DNA of 41,560 bases from Halocafeteria seosinensis. Its lineage: Eukaryota > Sar > Bigyra > Bicosoecida. Where the stretch lies: contig LVLI01000794.1 of assembly GCA_001687465.1 (NCBI GenBank), forward strand, positions 1 to 41,560. Direction: 5' to 3'. The translations under genes and the position numbers were made by a program. The notes under the pieces were generated by a model. It ran no database searches. It was given only the letters and a program-made list of their open reading frames with translations, and was not told the DNA's origin. Numbering within the stretch: the first letter of the stretch is position 1; every line of letters begins with the position of its first letter. Of the stretch, positions 1 to 11,003 are shown in pieces.

Positions 1-558
1 CAGTACGCTAATTGGCTGGTCCGAAGGAAATACCAAAACGGAATGTGGCAGCAGAAGTACCTGTCTGTACCTGCGGCTTCTGTATGGGGATCACAGGATG
101 ACGAAGAGAAACTCAGTTACAATAATCTCGGAGACTTGATGCTTTTAATGGGGGCTGGACAGGGGAACCGGTTACGAAGACGTCTTTTTTGTTTTCCCGA
201 TTTTCCGAATCAGGAAACTTTTGATGGCGCAATTTATGTCCCTGGTACGCGGCGACGACGGAAAAATCTAATTCTCTTCCAACCCACCACGGCCAGCGTG
301 CACTCCATCAAACTCCACGGCCTTCGTATGCTGTTCGAAGCCTTGGCGAAATCATTCAATGAGTTTAAGAAGTTTGTTGAGATGAGGGATAGGATCCTCT
401 TCATTCTTGCAATCCCCCCGTACCTTCCGGATTGCTCGTTGCAGCAGCCTACGTACACTCCAAATGTGAGCGATGGCATAAATAGGTTCGAGACCGAGAT
501 TCTCGATAAGCTTGATGTGTATGTGGTGAGATTGACGAAAAATGGAGTCCTTGGATAA
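1..558 (+). CDS. 3' part of an unknown protein, possibly nuclease-like
   Basis: The frame is open from the first base of the window, so the gene starts upstream; the stop is at 556-558. I do not recognise the protein with confidence. It has a hydrophobic strand followed by FQPTTASVHSIKLHGL around 270-330. This pattern (aliphatic strand, FQ-x-T, then H-x-I-K and a Gly-Leu) is reminiscent of the PD-(D/E)XK-like C-terminal domains of Crinkler or retrotransposon-hot-spot proteins, but the similarity is weak and inferred from memory of the pattern only. No signal peptide or membrane segment is visible. The end of this ORF overlaps an ATG at 542 that opens another frame, so either the two belong to one spliced gene or they are separate overlapping genes. 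Coding status is likely from the 186-codon open frame, but the function is unknown. Confidence 0.4.
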   Translation, partial: QYANWLVRRKYQNGMWQQKYLSVPAASVWGSQDDEEKLSYNNLGDLMLLMGAGQGNRLRRRLFCFPDFPNQETFDGAIYVPGTRRRRKNLILFQPTTASVHSIKLHGLRMLFEALAKSFNEFKKFVEMRDRILFILAIPPYLPDCSLQQPTYTPNVSDGINRFETEILDKLDVYVVRLTKNGVLG

Positions 559-1526
559 TGATACAGCGACTGCAGAGGAGATCAACGCCTATTTCAAAAA
601 ATACTTAGAGTTTCGATCGAAAATCAAAAGCGTTCCCGATCACCACACCCTGTGTCTGCAATATGTTCTAAACAGGATGCATTGGATCATAGGGCATCCG
701 TGTGCTGCACTTTGAGAGGTGCATTGGGATATCTCCACCTTTCACAACACATATGAGGTGTTGGCTGTGATGCAATGGGAACTGTCTCTGTGTATGATAT
801 CTGTGCACTGACTCTACACGTACGATGACCTCTGGGAAGCCAACAATGAAGTTCCGAAAGTGAAGGCCCAAAACGCAATTTTGGATCCCAAGTAAGTCTC
901 AGCTGCCCGACTTGTTCACGCCGATATGACTGGATATCGTATTTTTTGTGCAGAGAAGAAGACGCTATTGCATTCCGCTCAATGCCTCGGAATGGAGTAA
1001 GAGCAAGAATTGACAAGAACTGGTTTAGTTCAGTCTTAGAAGGTGGAAGATGGCTCAACACGGATACTGTCGATCTGCTGTATGAAGTGGTAAGCTATCA
1101 GTAAAAGTACATGACCATCTATTCTCCCTAATACGGACGTTCCATTTCCATACAGCTGCATAACACTGTTCGCGAGTGTAAGCAGTTCATCCATGGAAGT
1201 GCCAAGGAGCAGGTTGACCAACCAGCGGACCACACGGTAAAAGCCTCTCCATGATAATGAAGAATAATACATATACTCCATATGTTCGCGCGTCCTATGA
1301 ATTTCGCCGAAGAAGACTTCGAACGCGGCGCGTACATAAAATAGAACAAATGATGGTATGTAACCAAGTTCAAAACTTGGCAAACTATGGTTTTGGCAAA
1401 TTTGCGGTTTCCACTGTTGAAGGAGATAACCCAAATCCTACGGCTCGGAATGCCCAGGAAGCTTTGGCTCACCGGACCAAGAATGCTAAGCAAGTGCAAA
1501 TTGTACCAGTGCAGGAGGGGTACTGA
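542..1526 (+). pseudogene. Possible Ulp1/C48-type cysteine protease fragment
   Basis: An ATG at 542 opens a frame of 57 codons (start MESLDNDTATAEEINAYFKK) that ends at a TGA near 712. The same frame continues protein-like to a second TGA near 810 and then up to a donor at 892. A 62-nt intron (892-953, GTAAGT to GCAG) leads to an exon containing FSSVLEGGRWLNTDTVDLLY, and a second intron (1090-1156) to a further exon ending near 1236. The segment GRWLNTDTVDLLYEVL resembles the WLNDxVINFYL entry motif of SUMO-protease (C48) domains. I did not find the later His-Trp, Asp and Cys catalytic motifs. The two in-frame TGA codons suggest an undetected intron or a decayed gene. The frame after 1237 cannot be resolved. 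Confidence 0.3.
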
Positions 1527-2314
1527 TAATAATTGCTTTCAACTGTAGAGCCCTCAACAGATCAATGTAACTTTTGATGCAGGGATAGTCTGAGCTGTTG
1601 AGCTTTAGCATATACTTCAGTCACCACGGGGAAATGTTAAACAACTGAGACTGTTTCTATTCGATACGCGTCATGACACTTACTCCCCTGGTTTGTGACG
1701 CTGATTCTCCTTTTGATCTTTCACTGTCTATTTTCTAAAGGTAATTGACCTTAACTCCCTGAAGATGTCCGAAAGGAGATGGGTCGGATACCCGCTAGAA
1801 CAATTTGGATGGATCATTGAAGAGGAAAAAAGGCGAGCACTTCATTCTCAAAGGAGCTAACTGATGCCTTTATATCCTTTAGCTACCTCAAGGAGATACG
1901 CTTTATCGGTCACTTGATTACATGGACATCTTGCGTTGTTGATTCCGCACCGGGTACAAGAGTACATGTTGTACAATATGGGTAGTACAATTTAAGGGAG
2001 CAAACAAAGAGAATCATCCAATTCGTATGTTCGGTTAGGAGCAACTGACATCGGTTTCCATTAACAGTGTGGTTCTATTTTCCTTGCTCCCTAAACAACT
2101 CGTCACAGTCCCTGCACCGGCGGGTGCACCTCATAACCCGTAAGGATGACCTACGTATTAATCATTGTGCGGCATATCTTTTGAAAATCCAATTATTTGT
2201 CCTTCATTGGAAGGGCCCAATCTTGGCCAAGGCACTAAGAGCTCGTTTACACCAGATTTCCACTGCGATGCATTCTACATGCTCGCCTAGATCGTTGCCG
2301 AAGGAAATACAGGT
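1527..2314. other. Intergenic, nothing recognised
   Basis: About 790 bases between the plus-strand fragment on the left and the 3' end of the minus-strand WD40 gene. Short open frames here have no recognisable composition or motif, and I see no RNA gene. Confidence 0.4.
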
Positions 2315-2349
2315 TCAGTGAGAAAAACGTAGCACGATTTGTATGAACG

Positions 2350-4899
2350 TCAACCGCCTGAAGCCCGTTTTGCCAGTTTCCACTTCCTCTTCGAAGTCAC
2401 TAGAATAGAGTCCACGCATTCCGACTCGCAAGTTTTCGGACTCGGATTCCTGTACAAGTACCACACGAGGAAATCTTCGTCCGTCTCTGGAGAACAAATT
2501 CCAGCAAGCAAATATCGATAGGGCGTGCTAACAATAACTAACAAATGGTACTCACCGTTGACATGCAAATAGTAAAAACCCCTAGTCTCCCAAACCAAAA
2601 TCTGAATTCACCACAAAACGGAGAATTGTATTTAGAGGCCATAGTAAAGCATTGCTGGTAACTAACCTTGTCCGAACGGCTCGCGACGAGTAGTCTTCCG
2701 GATTCTGAATCATCCCACTCGATGCAAGTGATGGAATTGGCCAATACTATCACAGAGACAGGATCGGGGCCATTAACATCGTAAACCCACACACATTGTG
2801 GAAAGTGTGGAGCCACCATGGCAAAGTACTCAGCTGAACATTGGGTGTCATCACATGCGTAGGATAACTTTGCGATGAAGCCATTAGCGTCCTCCTCAAT
2901 ATGCCTGTGTGTAGCGTATAATGGGAAAGGTGAGAGAGATAACATCAACCAAGACGTTCTACTTACCCCAAATCCTTATTATCCCACGGCACTCTCACCG
3001 CAGCCTTTGGTGCCACAATATGCGTGTCAGTAATTGCTTCGGACTTCCGCGTAGTACCCTCGGTCTTGCCCCGGGAAAAATTTTGGCCGTGAAGCCTACA
3101 TCCTTTCTTGAAAAACATGTCTAGATTGACTTCAGATATGGTAGTGTCTTCCAGCTGCTGGAGTAGACTGTGTCCTTCTTCACCATTTGGCACTTCTACA
3201 TACATGTTCTGTTTGCGCATATCACGGCAAGCACGCTCTTTAAATTTTATATTGAGGACACCCTTCACATCGAATTACTCACAGTAGATCTCTCTCTGAC
3301 AACTTTCTTCGTTGCGTAAGTATGAACACAACGTCCCTCAAGAAAGTCCCACAACTCACAGCGCTGGGATTGTGACAGTGAAAGGAAGAAGGAGCTTGCT
3401 TTCATCTAGGACTCATGTCCCACTTACAAAGTCCGTGCGGATTACTACTGCTGAAGTATCCGACACCCATAGTAAAGAGGACACTCCCAGCATTTCAGAG
3501 GGGATCTGAATCGACAAGTCTACGTCAAGAAGGAATGCAACGGAAGTGGCAGTCTGTGCTTACTCTAATATCACTGATGACAGATCCATCCAAATAATGA
3601 AACGATATACCAAACTTGATGCAATCATTGACCACCGCGAGACGACTAGAGTCAGGACTCCAATGTAGTGAAGCGGGCTTCTGCACACAAGGCTGGAACG
3701 AGGAAACAATATCCCATTGTCGTACATTCACAGGTTCCGACATTTTTAGTGGGCTCCAAGAAACTGAACCATCGACCACGAAGATGATAACGTAAAATTC
3801 TCGCTGAGTTTTTGTTAATATAGCCAACAGTGTGCTATCCGGTGAAAACACAAAGGAAGTCTCAGGATTTCCCGTCGGCCCAGGCAAATGCAGTCGGATA
3901 CTGGGATCGCTCCCTAGGTTCCAAACATTTACAAACAGACCGAATTCGGGGATTGTCATAAGAAATCTGGAGTCTGGGGACCATTTGACACACTTCTGCG
4001 ATATGCAAATGCTTGCGATACTTACAGACAGCAGGAATGATATTGAGAACGTCTCGTGTATCTTACAATCCGGGTTTCATCGTCTGAAATGCCGCATATT
4101 CGTTCCAGGGTATATACAGAGAATACTTCCACTAACAATTCCGACGAATCAAGAACTGCAATACTATCGGAATTTGGAGACCAGGACAACCTCTGCAGGC
4201 AAGCCTGTTGGCCTAATGACGGACTTCCTCTCGATGCAACAAATGCTTACCTTTATTCGTTTAGTCGTCACAAAGGTTGCAAGAACCTGTGGAACACAGT
4301 AAACTTATGTCCATGGTGAGCTCAAAGCTTACTGAACATCAACTTACGACCAAAGTGCTCGAGTCGATAATCCTGAGTATTCCTCGCTTACTGTCATTGC
4401 CAGCACTCTGATGCTTTTGTGTCCTCATTCTGACAGACGAGGAGAGGTTGAAGCTACTATGCCCTAGCGCGCCATGAGGTCGATGGTTTTGTCTCTGTCG
4501 AGGGCCTTCGCTTCCTTTAGGCATCCCTGTCGTCGACACAGCTGCGAATTGACGACCATCCGGACTCCAAACACAAAAGTCACAGTTCGACAAATCTCCT
4601 TCCAAAGACTCGAACTGCAGTTGCAGGATATCTCCTTCAGTATCCACTTCTTCTTCACCTTGTCCATCGTCCGAGGCCATTTCATTAGCTGCATTTAGTT
4701 CCGCTGTGGAATTCAAATTGTCAGCGGAGTCATTGCACGAGGTATGCTCTTCCTCTGCCTTCTCTCCAGCACTTTCCAATGGCTGGTCGGCCCCTTCAGC
4801 GGTATCACACTGCTGGTCTGCGTGGCCGTCGTCTTTGGAAACGTCCTTGGAGTCCTCAGTAGAAGCTGTATCCTCCTGGATGGGTTGGTTCACATCCAT
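2350..4899 (-). CDS. WRAP73: WRAP73/WDR8-like WD40 repeat protein
   Basis: This is a WD40 protein of the WRAP73 (WDR8) family, which acts at centrosomes and spindle poles. It begins at 4899 with an acidic, low-complexity extension of about 100 residues. WD blades follow across small exons: CDFCVWSPDGRQFAAVS in exon 1 (4348-4899), then 4251-4286, 4067-4192 (LSWSPNSDSIAVL), 3564-3995 (KCVKWSPDSRFLMTIPEFG and LHWSPDSSRLAVVNDCIKF), 3428-3505 and 3283-3363. The later part contains VWVYDVNGPDPVSVIVLANS and CIEWDDSESGRLLV, matching the order of blades in human WRAP73. Introns are about 58-75 nt. The exon boundary near 3263-3283 and the last exon (stop at 2350 or 2315 depending on splicing) are uncertain. 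The acidic N-terminal extension is absent from the animal protein as I know it. Transcribed away from the TMEM120 gene. Confidence 0.8.
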
Positions 4900-5864
4900 G
4901 GTGAACTGGAACTACGGCGAAGGCCGACACTATTTATTACCTTCGAGTCGATAACAGGCCTATTAAGTTCCCTTACTTGTCATACAATGGACAACCTTAT
5001 ACTGACACACGTTATATGGTCAATTCGGAGAGAATATGACAGTCTGTGTCTGTCAGTCTGTCGTCGAGTATAAGAGTGCAAACAATTCAAACATGCGACT
5101 CGTGCTACATGCACCAACCGTGTTTTGATTCACTATTTTGACGTAGCAATTGAAAGCGCGAAATATAGGACTACAGTGGCTTTACTGAGTAGCATTCATG
5201 TTTGTGTCTGTGGTACCCGCATTACGACTAGTTGCCAACTTGCTACAACAATGTACCACAATCGGAAGGAATCTAGTCCACATGCTTCCCCTAGACCGTG
5301 AGTGGTGAACTCTATCTGGAATCGCTCCAGCATTCTCACGTTGTGGTGCATCAACGCTATAGACAGCTTGGTCGTCATCAGTTGAGGTTCCAGGGTTCTC
5401 AGTCACTCACTGGTACACAATCTCCCATTCCTTTGAGTGGCGTTACCTCCTTTACCACTTCCCCGTGCGGGATGTAGCCCTCATTAACTGGTCCGGCTCC
5501 ACATCAATAGACAACTAACTAGGGTACAAGGTAGCTCAATAGTTAACTAGCTAGTACCGGTAGGACGAGGATGTATAACTCGGAGCCCACCACTCTTTCC
5601 TTCCAGCTATGTTCAATGAGGCTCCATTTGATTTGTCAAATCTCGCGACACATTACCATTACAAGTTGTCTCCGTGTAATCTAAGTAACCCCTGAACTTT
5701 GAATTGTTATTGTTGTGCTTTTTGTGGTAGACTTCCTCAGGTTGAAGTCCGGGAAGCTCGTCTCTTTACTTGCATACCGAGGTACCAACGAAGCCCTTGG
5801 GTCTCTGTCATCGCCGCTTTTCACTGTGCATATTAGACTTCAGTCGAGTGCCACATAAAGCACG
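4900..5864. promoter_or_regulatory. Divergent intergenic region between WRAP73-like and TMEM120 genes
   Basis: This 965-base gap separates two genes transcribed away from each other, so both promoters should lie here. I cannot point to a defined TATA box or other element. The short open frames on either strand show no protein-like composition. Confidence 0.35.
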
Positions 5865-7345
5865 ATGCCGACTGTGTCGTCACCCACCGTGGAGACCTCC
5901 TCCTCGCCGGAAGCCGATTTGGAGCGGTTAGATACGGAAGTCGAGGAGGACCTTCGACTGTAAGTGTATATTCGCCCGACGCCTCCATGGAGGATGCTTC
6001 TATTCACGTCTATGCCACGCCCCATGGACACTCGTTTTCGCTTTTGCCGTGGTGCAGACTAAAAGAGTACAGGAGGTTGGTGCTTCAAGCCGAGCAAGTG
6101 CAGCAGCGCATCATGCAGCGGCATAATCAGCATTCGAAGGAAATTAAGAAAGTATCAGAGCGAGTAAAGGACGGAGGAGAAAGTGAATCAGATGGTAAAA
6201 CACAGTCAGGAGGCAATGGAGCGAGCACAGACCAAAACGCTTCCTCCGCCAGTAAACTGCCTAACTTGAACGAGAAGTGCACGGTGTTACAGACTAACCT
6301 TGACGAGGTGGGAAGCGTAAAGCCTTCGACTGGCAGCATTTTTGTTCGGTTATTTTTGGGAAGGGTCAATGTCCGGGAAGTTCTCCAGCGTGATCGTGAT
6401 CGTTTGCGAGAGGAGTATGATAAGTTCAAATACCGAACGAACTTCGTATTTTTGGTGATACCGTTATTATGGGCCATCGTCATGATTGATTTCCGGGCAT
6501 ACATTGGTGTCTCGCTGACCTATACTCACTGGGTGCCTACACTTACTCATATCTGGCTCCTCTATTATTACGTGTCGCTGTCTTTACGTGAAAACATTCT
6601 GCGTGTCAATGGATCGAGGATCATGGCTTGGTGGATCTACCACCACTACATATCTGCAACTATGTCTATCATTGTCCTCACATGGCCTGATACACCGACC
6701 TTCAGGTCGATAATGCCATTACTCACAGCGTATTTTGGCTACCAGGCGGTAGTCCAATTTGTGCAAACGTGGTACCAAAGGAGGCGACACTACGCATTGC
6801 GGGCTCTAGGCAGAGCTGGCAGAATGGATCCGACAACTACTGAGGGACTAAACGAATTCCATCCAGGACTCTGGGTGGTGGTTGTTCTAGTTATTGTCGC
6901 GTACTGCTTCCAACTGTATATGAGTTACGAGTTAATGTGGGTTGCCCTGTATGTACTGGACTTGTCCCAACCATGGTACAAGTATAAAGAAGAAATCCAA
7001 TGCATTGGCTGTTCTTTGTGCTTCTTGGTGCTTGGTGTTGTCAACTTTGCTGCACTGGCACAAACACTAAGGAGGAAACGGAAGCGCCAACTGACTACGT
7101 TTAAGTTGAGCAACGTAGGTGCCTCATCTTCCTCCGAGCAAGGCGGGCCAGTTCGCCAAGACAACCTAAATCAAAAGTATAAAATGTCCCCCTTTCTGCA
7201 ACCATTGTCGGGTTCCACAGGTGGGATCAAAAATAAAACCAGAAATAAGGAGGGACTTCGGCATCGTGGAGCTGGCACTGATTCATCTTCTCCAAGTCAA
7301 GATGAGCCTCCCCCAATGAGTCTGCCTGAGCAGTCTAAGACTTAG
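5865..7345 (+). CDS. TMEM120: TMEM120 (TMPIT) family membrane protein
   Basis: Exon 1 (5865-5959) and exon 2 (6058-7345) are joined across a 98-nt GTAAGT...GCAG intron, giving 460 residues. The start at 5865 gives MPTVSSPTVETSSS and is preferred over the internal 5987 ATG, which lies in the intron. TMEM120 proteins are six-helix membrane proteins of the nuclear envelope and ER with a CoA-binding core; the animal proteins affect adipogenesis. Diagnostic stretches are FVRLFLGRVNVREVL, EYDKFKYRTNF, SLRENILRVNGSRIMAWW followed by IYHHYISA, and VLTWPD. The N-terminal third is a charged coiled-coil-like region, as in the family. The C-terminal tail of about 90 residues is longer than in animal homologues and rich in Ser, Gly and charged residues. 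Family assignment is strong; the protist function is unknown. Confidence 0.92.
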
Positions 7346-7635
7346 CCCAAAGTGTGGTTTCATGCCTCAGTTTTCCACTTACGGTTTCTCCGCACACTCC
7401 AACTTGGAATTGGGTTGCGTGTTTACTACAGTCGATGTGATGTGGTCAAATCGTAAGCTACGAATAGCCTACGATTCGTAACCATTTTAACTTCACAACC
7501 TCAATACCCGATCAGGCAGACAGTATTCTACACTAGTATCCCCATTGTATGGTTTGTTGCCAAATTTATTTGAGTCATTTGATTGATTTTTGTTAATTGA
7601 TATAGAAGGAGAAGAGGTACGAAGACGTGTATATA
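7346..7635. other. Short intergenic gap (TMEM120 to FKBP)
   Basis: About 290 bases that hold the TMEM120 3' end and the FKBP promoter and 5' leader. No distinct element was recognised. Confidence 0.4.
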
Positions 7636-9010
7636 ATGAGCGGCAAACAGAAGAAGCAGCAGCTGGAGGAAGGCTCTGACTCCCCAAGCCAAGATGAGCA
7701 AGATGACACCATGGATTCCGAGGAGGAAGAATACCTTCGCCAATACGGCGCAAATGGTGCATATGATGACTATGATGATGAAGATATGGACGATGATGAA
7801 GAAGAGGCAGAGTCTCACTTCTTCGGGTATCAACTCGGAGCCTCGTCCAGCGAAAGCTTCGAACTTTCCGGCGTCAATCTGCATCTCACCCGCGTCGTCC
7901 TAGCAGCTGAAGTAGGCGCCAAAGGACAGTTCAAAGAAGGAGCTTACGCCACCATCTCTGCTGTTACACCACGGATCCCGGAGAAGGTCATTCTCGCCCA
8001 CCTGAACACCCCGTACAACCCGCAAGTCCTGATTGACAGTGCTTTCTTCTCGAAGGACCAACAGGTGCAGCTTTTCAACGAGGGAAACACGGCTGTTCAC
8101 ATTTCCGGTAAGTAGCGCAAGAGCATTGCTCATGTCAGTGAATCAAACAGCATTTGTCTCCGCGGCGCTTGTTGCAGGTGTAGTAGAGCTCCAGTCGGAA
8201 GGGGACGACGATGAAGATGAAGATGACGATGAGGAGGATGCACTTGGAGAAGAGGCACTCGAAGAGCAAGATGACGAAGAAGAAGAGAAAACTCCCGCTG
8301 GGACATCCACTCAGAAGAACAGCTCTAAAGCGATTGACAATGCGCCGGCAACGCCGGCTACCAGTCAGGTGGGCCAGAAGCGAGGAGCAGAGTCTGAAAT
8401 GGATACTACTGAGAGTGAGCAAAAGCTCACGAAAAGCCAAAAGAAGAAACTAAAAAAGCAGAGGCAACAAGAAGCTAAAGCCCAACAGCAACAACAAGAA
8501 TCTGCAGGAAAGTCTGAGAAGCAGGGAGAGACCCCTAAGAAGGAGGCGGCTTCTGAGGAAGCACAGTCCGCTAAGGCTTCGAAGTCATCTGCTTTCAGTA
8601 AGAAGCACCCCGTACATACCGCAAAACATGGTCTGAAGTATCAAGATCTTGAGGTTGGAATGGGGAAGGTGCCAGACTCAGGCAAAAAGGTCCAAATCAA
8701 GTACACCGGAAAGCTGGAGAACGGAAAGCAGTTCGACAGCAATGACAACTTTACCGTAAGTACTGACCGCAAACAAGTTCAATTCCTTAATTTTGTGACG
8801 TTATAGTGTACATATTTCTCAAAACAGTTTCGTCTAGGAGTAGGGAAGGTGATCAAAGGAATGGATATCGGTATCCAGACAATGCGTGTCGGAGGAACTC
8901 GCCGGCTCGTTGTGCCTCCTGATCTAGGATATGGTAGCAAGGGGGCCAGCAATGTCATACCCCCGAATGCCACGTTGGTGTTTGACGTCACTCTGAAGAA
9001 AGCGTTCTAA
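7636..9010 (+). CDS. Nucleoplasmin-like FKBP-type peptidyl-prolyl isomerase
   Basis: Three exons (7636-8107, 8178-8755, 8828-9010) give 410 residues. The ATG at 7636 follows a TATATA-like stretch and gives [15 protein letters not shown]. Residues 1-50 are acidic. A nucleoplasmin-like domain runs from about 55 to 170 ([23 protein letters not shown]). An acidic and lysine-rich linker comes next, with a KSQKKKLKK basic cluster. The C-terminal FKBP fold (about 305-410) has [49 protein letters not shown] and [13 protein letters not shown], covering the isomerase active site. The architecture matches nuclear FKBPs such as yeast Fpr3/Fpr4 and insect FKBP39/46, which act as histone chaperones and proline isomerases on chromatin or in the nucleolus. 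The domain order is seen directly; the nuclear role is inferred from the family. Confidence 0.93.
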
Positions 9011-9223
9011 GTAAACTTGGTATCGTATTCTCCTGATAGGTCTCGTTCACCGAAAATGTCACACCACCGTATCCGAGTCATACATGAATCTGATTCAGTT
9101 CACTCACTTTCACAAACTCCTGTTGGCGATCCGGAGACTCTAGTTGAGAGTTTGGGACCTCGTGGATTGATGCCACGGCACTTGTTTGGCTCTTAGTTCC
9201 TGGTTGTAGGTAGGCATCCCATA

Positions 9224-10486
9224 ATGGCGGCTGAGTCATCCTCCATCGTGGTCATTGATGGGTCGTACGGTGAAGGTGGCGGACAGATACTCCGGAATGC
9301 GATTGCTCTCTCCAGTATTGCCGGAGTGCCTGTGGAAGTGCATTCCATACGCGCCAATCGTCCCAAAGGTGGAGGTTTGCGCCCGCAACACTCTTCGTCT
9401 ATTTCGCTTCTCAGCGAAATAGGAAATGCATGTATGGAAGGAAATGAAGTCGGATCGACTAGGGTTCGATGCTATCCAAAAACTTCACTGTTAGATCTGA
9501 AAGGCCAGTCATGTGATACTAGCACCTCAGGAAATGCCGCCCATGGAGAAGGCAAAGAAGTATTTGAATCGAAGCCAGGAACGGCGGCTAGCACCACACT
9601 GATAGCCCAGGCCTCGGTTCCATTGCTGGTATTATTACCGTTTACTACTCGCGGAAAAGAGAGTTACGTACTGGAAGCTTGGGGAGGCACTAATCAAACA
9701 ATGGCGCCTCCATTTGAGAGTTTGCAAAATGTTTTGTTACCCTTGCTACATGACGTTCTTGGACTGAGCATTCATTCGAAACTGTGTAAACGGGGACTGG
9801 TTCCGTCCGGCAATGGGAAGCTCCAGCTGACTGTACGCAGCACCGAAAAGCCATCTCTATCGCCAACTCACTGGGGCTTCAAACTCCTTCAGCGAGGCCA
9901 AGTAACACGAATCTCTGCATTTTTATGGCAATCGTATATGAATCGAGAGGATGAATGGGAGACGGCAAAACGAGAATGCCAGTCTTGTCTGGAAACTCTC
10001 AAGCGAGAGGCGGTTGGGAGCACTGATAAATCAGCACCGGAAATCAATGTACATGANACCTCGGCGCCTCCTGGAGGGAAGGAGCAAGCTCTTGGGATCA
10101 CATTCGTCGTAGAGACGGAATATGGATGCATTCTTAGCTCCGATGGAATGTTTGAAAAGCCCCGAAAACGACTGACAAAATCTCAGTCACAAGAGAACGT
10201 GAAGAAGGTTGTCAAAGATGCTATGGAGAGTTTACTCTTGGATCTTCGACTTGGAATTTGTGTTGATCAGCATATTCAGGACCAGCTTGTAATATTCATG
10301 GCGCTCTGTGGACAAACGTGTCAGGTACTCTGCGGCAACGTGACGATGCATACCAGGAGTGCGATGTACGTTGCGTCGAATATACTGGGCACTAGATTCG
10401 AGGTCAAAGAAGCAAAAGAAATAATAGAAGATGGGGGATCCGAATTGACTCATTGTAATGTTATCATAAGCAATCCGCCCCCCTAG
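9224..10486 (+). CDS. RTCA: RNA 3'-terminal phosphate cyclase
   Basis: A single open frame of 420 codons with no visible intron. It makes a 2',3'-cyclic phosphate at RNA 3' ends using ATP via an adenylated histidine. Seen are DGSYGEGGGQILRNAIALS, the substrate-binding RANRPKGGGLRPQH, VLEAWGGTNQTMAPP, and the region HIQDQLVIFMALCG, which carries the nucleophilic His of catalytic RtcA. That His separates it from the catalytically inactive paralogue RCL1 of rRNA processing. Length is somewhat above the usual 340-370 because of inserts near residues 70-120 and 250-290. One ambiguous base (n at 10057) falls in a codon and leaves one residue unknown. The start at 9224 gives MAAESSSIVVIDGSYGEGGG, as expected for the family. 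Confidence 0.93.
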   Translation: MAAESSSIVVIDGSYGEGGGQILRNAIALSSIAGVPVEVHSIRANRPKGGGLRPQHSSSISLLSEIGNACMEGNEVGSTRVRCYPKTSLLDLKGQSCDTSTSGNAAHGEGKEVFESKPGTAASTTLIAQASVPLLVLLPFTTRGKESYVLEAWGGTNQTMAPPFESLQNVLLPLLHDVLGLSIHSKLCKRGLVPSGNGKLQLTVRSTEKPSLSPTHWGFKLLQRGQVTRISAFLWQSYMNREDEWETAKRECQSCLETLKREAVGSTDKSAPEINVHXTSAPPGGKEQALGITFVVETEYGCILSSDGMFEKPRKRLTKSQSQENVKKVVKDAMESLLLDLRLGICVDQHIQDQLVIFMALCGQTCQVLCGNVTMHTRSAMYVASNILGTRFEVKEAKEIIEDGGSELTHCNVIISNPPP

Positions 10487-11003
10487 CACCCTCTATAACG
10501 CAGTTGCCACGAGTATGCCGGTAGTGGCCGCAGTCCCTTCCATGGTGAAGACAGTCCAGGTTCTGGAGTTCCTTCACCAAGGACATAGAAACATATCTAT
10601 GTCATGATTCGTTCTTAGATGGACACGCCGAGACTATCGTTGGAGAATCAGGACTGTAGTTTGGATATTCGATTTACAGTTTTGTAGCTATCTTTTGAGG
10701 AATTGCGGCGAGGGTGCTTGTGCTTCAAAATGTCTTTGATACAGCGTTACAAAGAAGCAACTAGCATGCATTTAAATTAGTTTGCACGCCAGAGCAACCA
10801 TCTAATAATCTAATGAGCCGATCGGGTTCTCCTTTCCAGTGGTTAGTTTCCACTGAAGCCCAAGTTTCAATTCCATGGTACACAGTACTTGAAGCGCTTG
10901 TGTGGGTAGGTTTGTTCCATTACATATTATCCCCAAAAGTTTGTCCTACTTCAATTTTTCAATATTTGTATGTAGTGCATGCATTGACTATATGTAATCA
11001 ATA
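10487..11003. other. Intergenic between RtcA and PRP16 genes
   Basis: About 517 bases. A 63-codon open frame (10813-11004) ends exactly at the PRP16 start but has no recognisable motif. I treat the region as 3' and 5' flanking sequence. Confidence 0.4.

Noticed and set aside
542-892. TGA recoding (for example Sec or an alternative code)
   Set aside because: TGA ends several clear genes here (PRP16, CDKL5-like, DHHC) and there is no supporting element; decay or introns are simpler.
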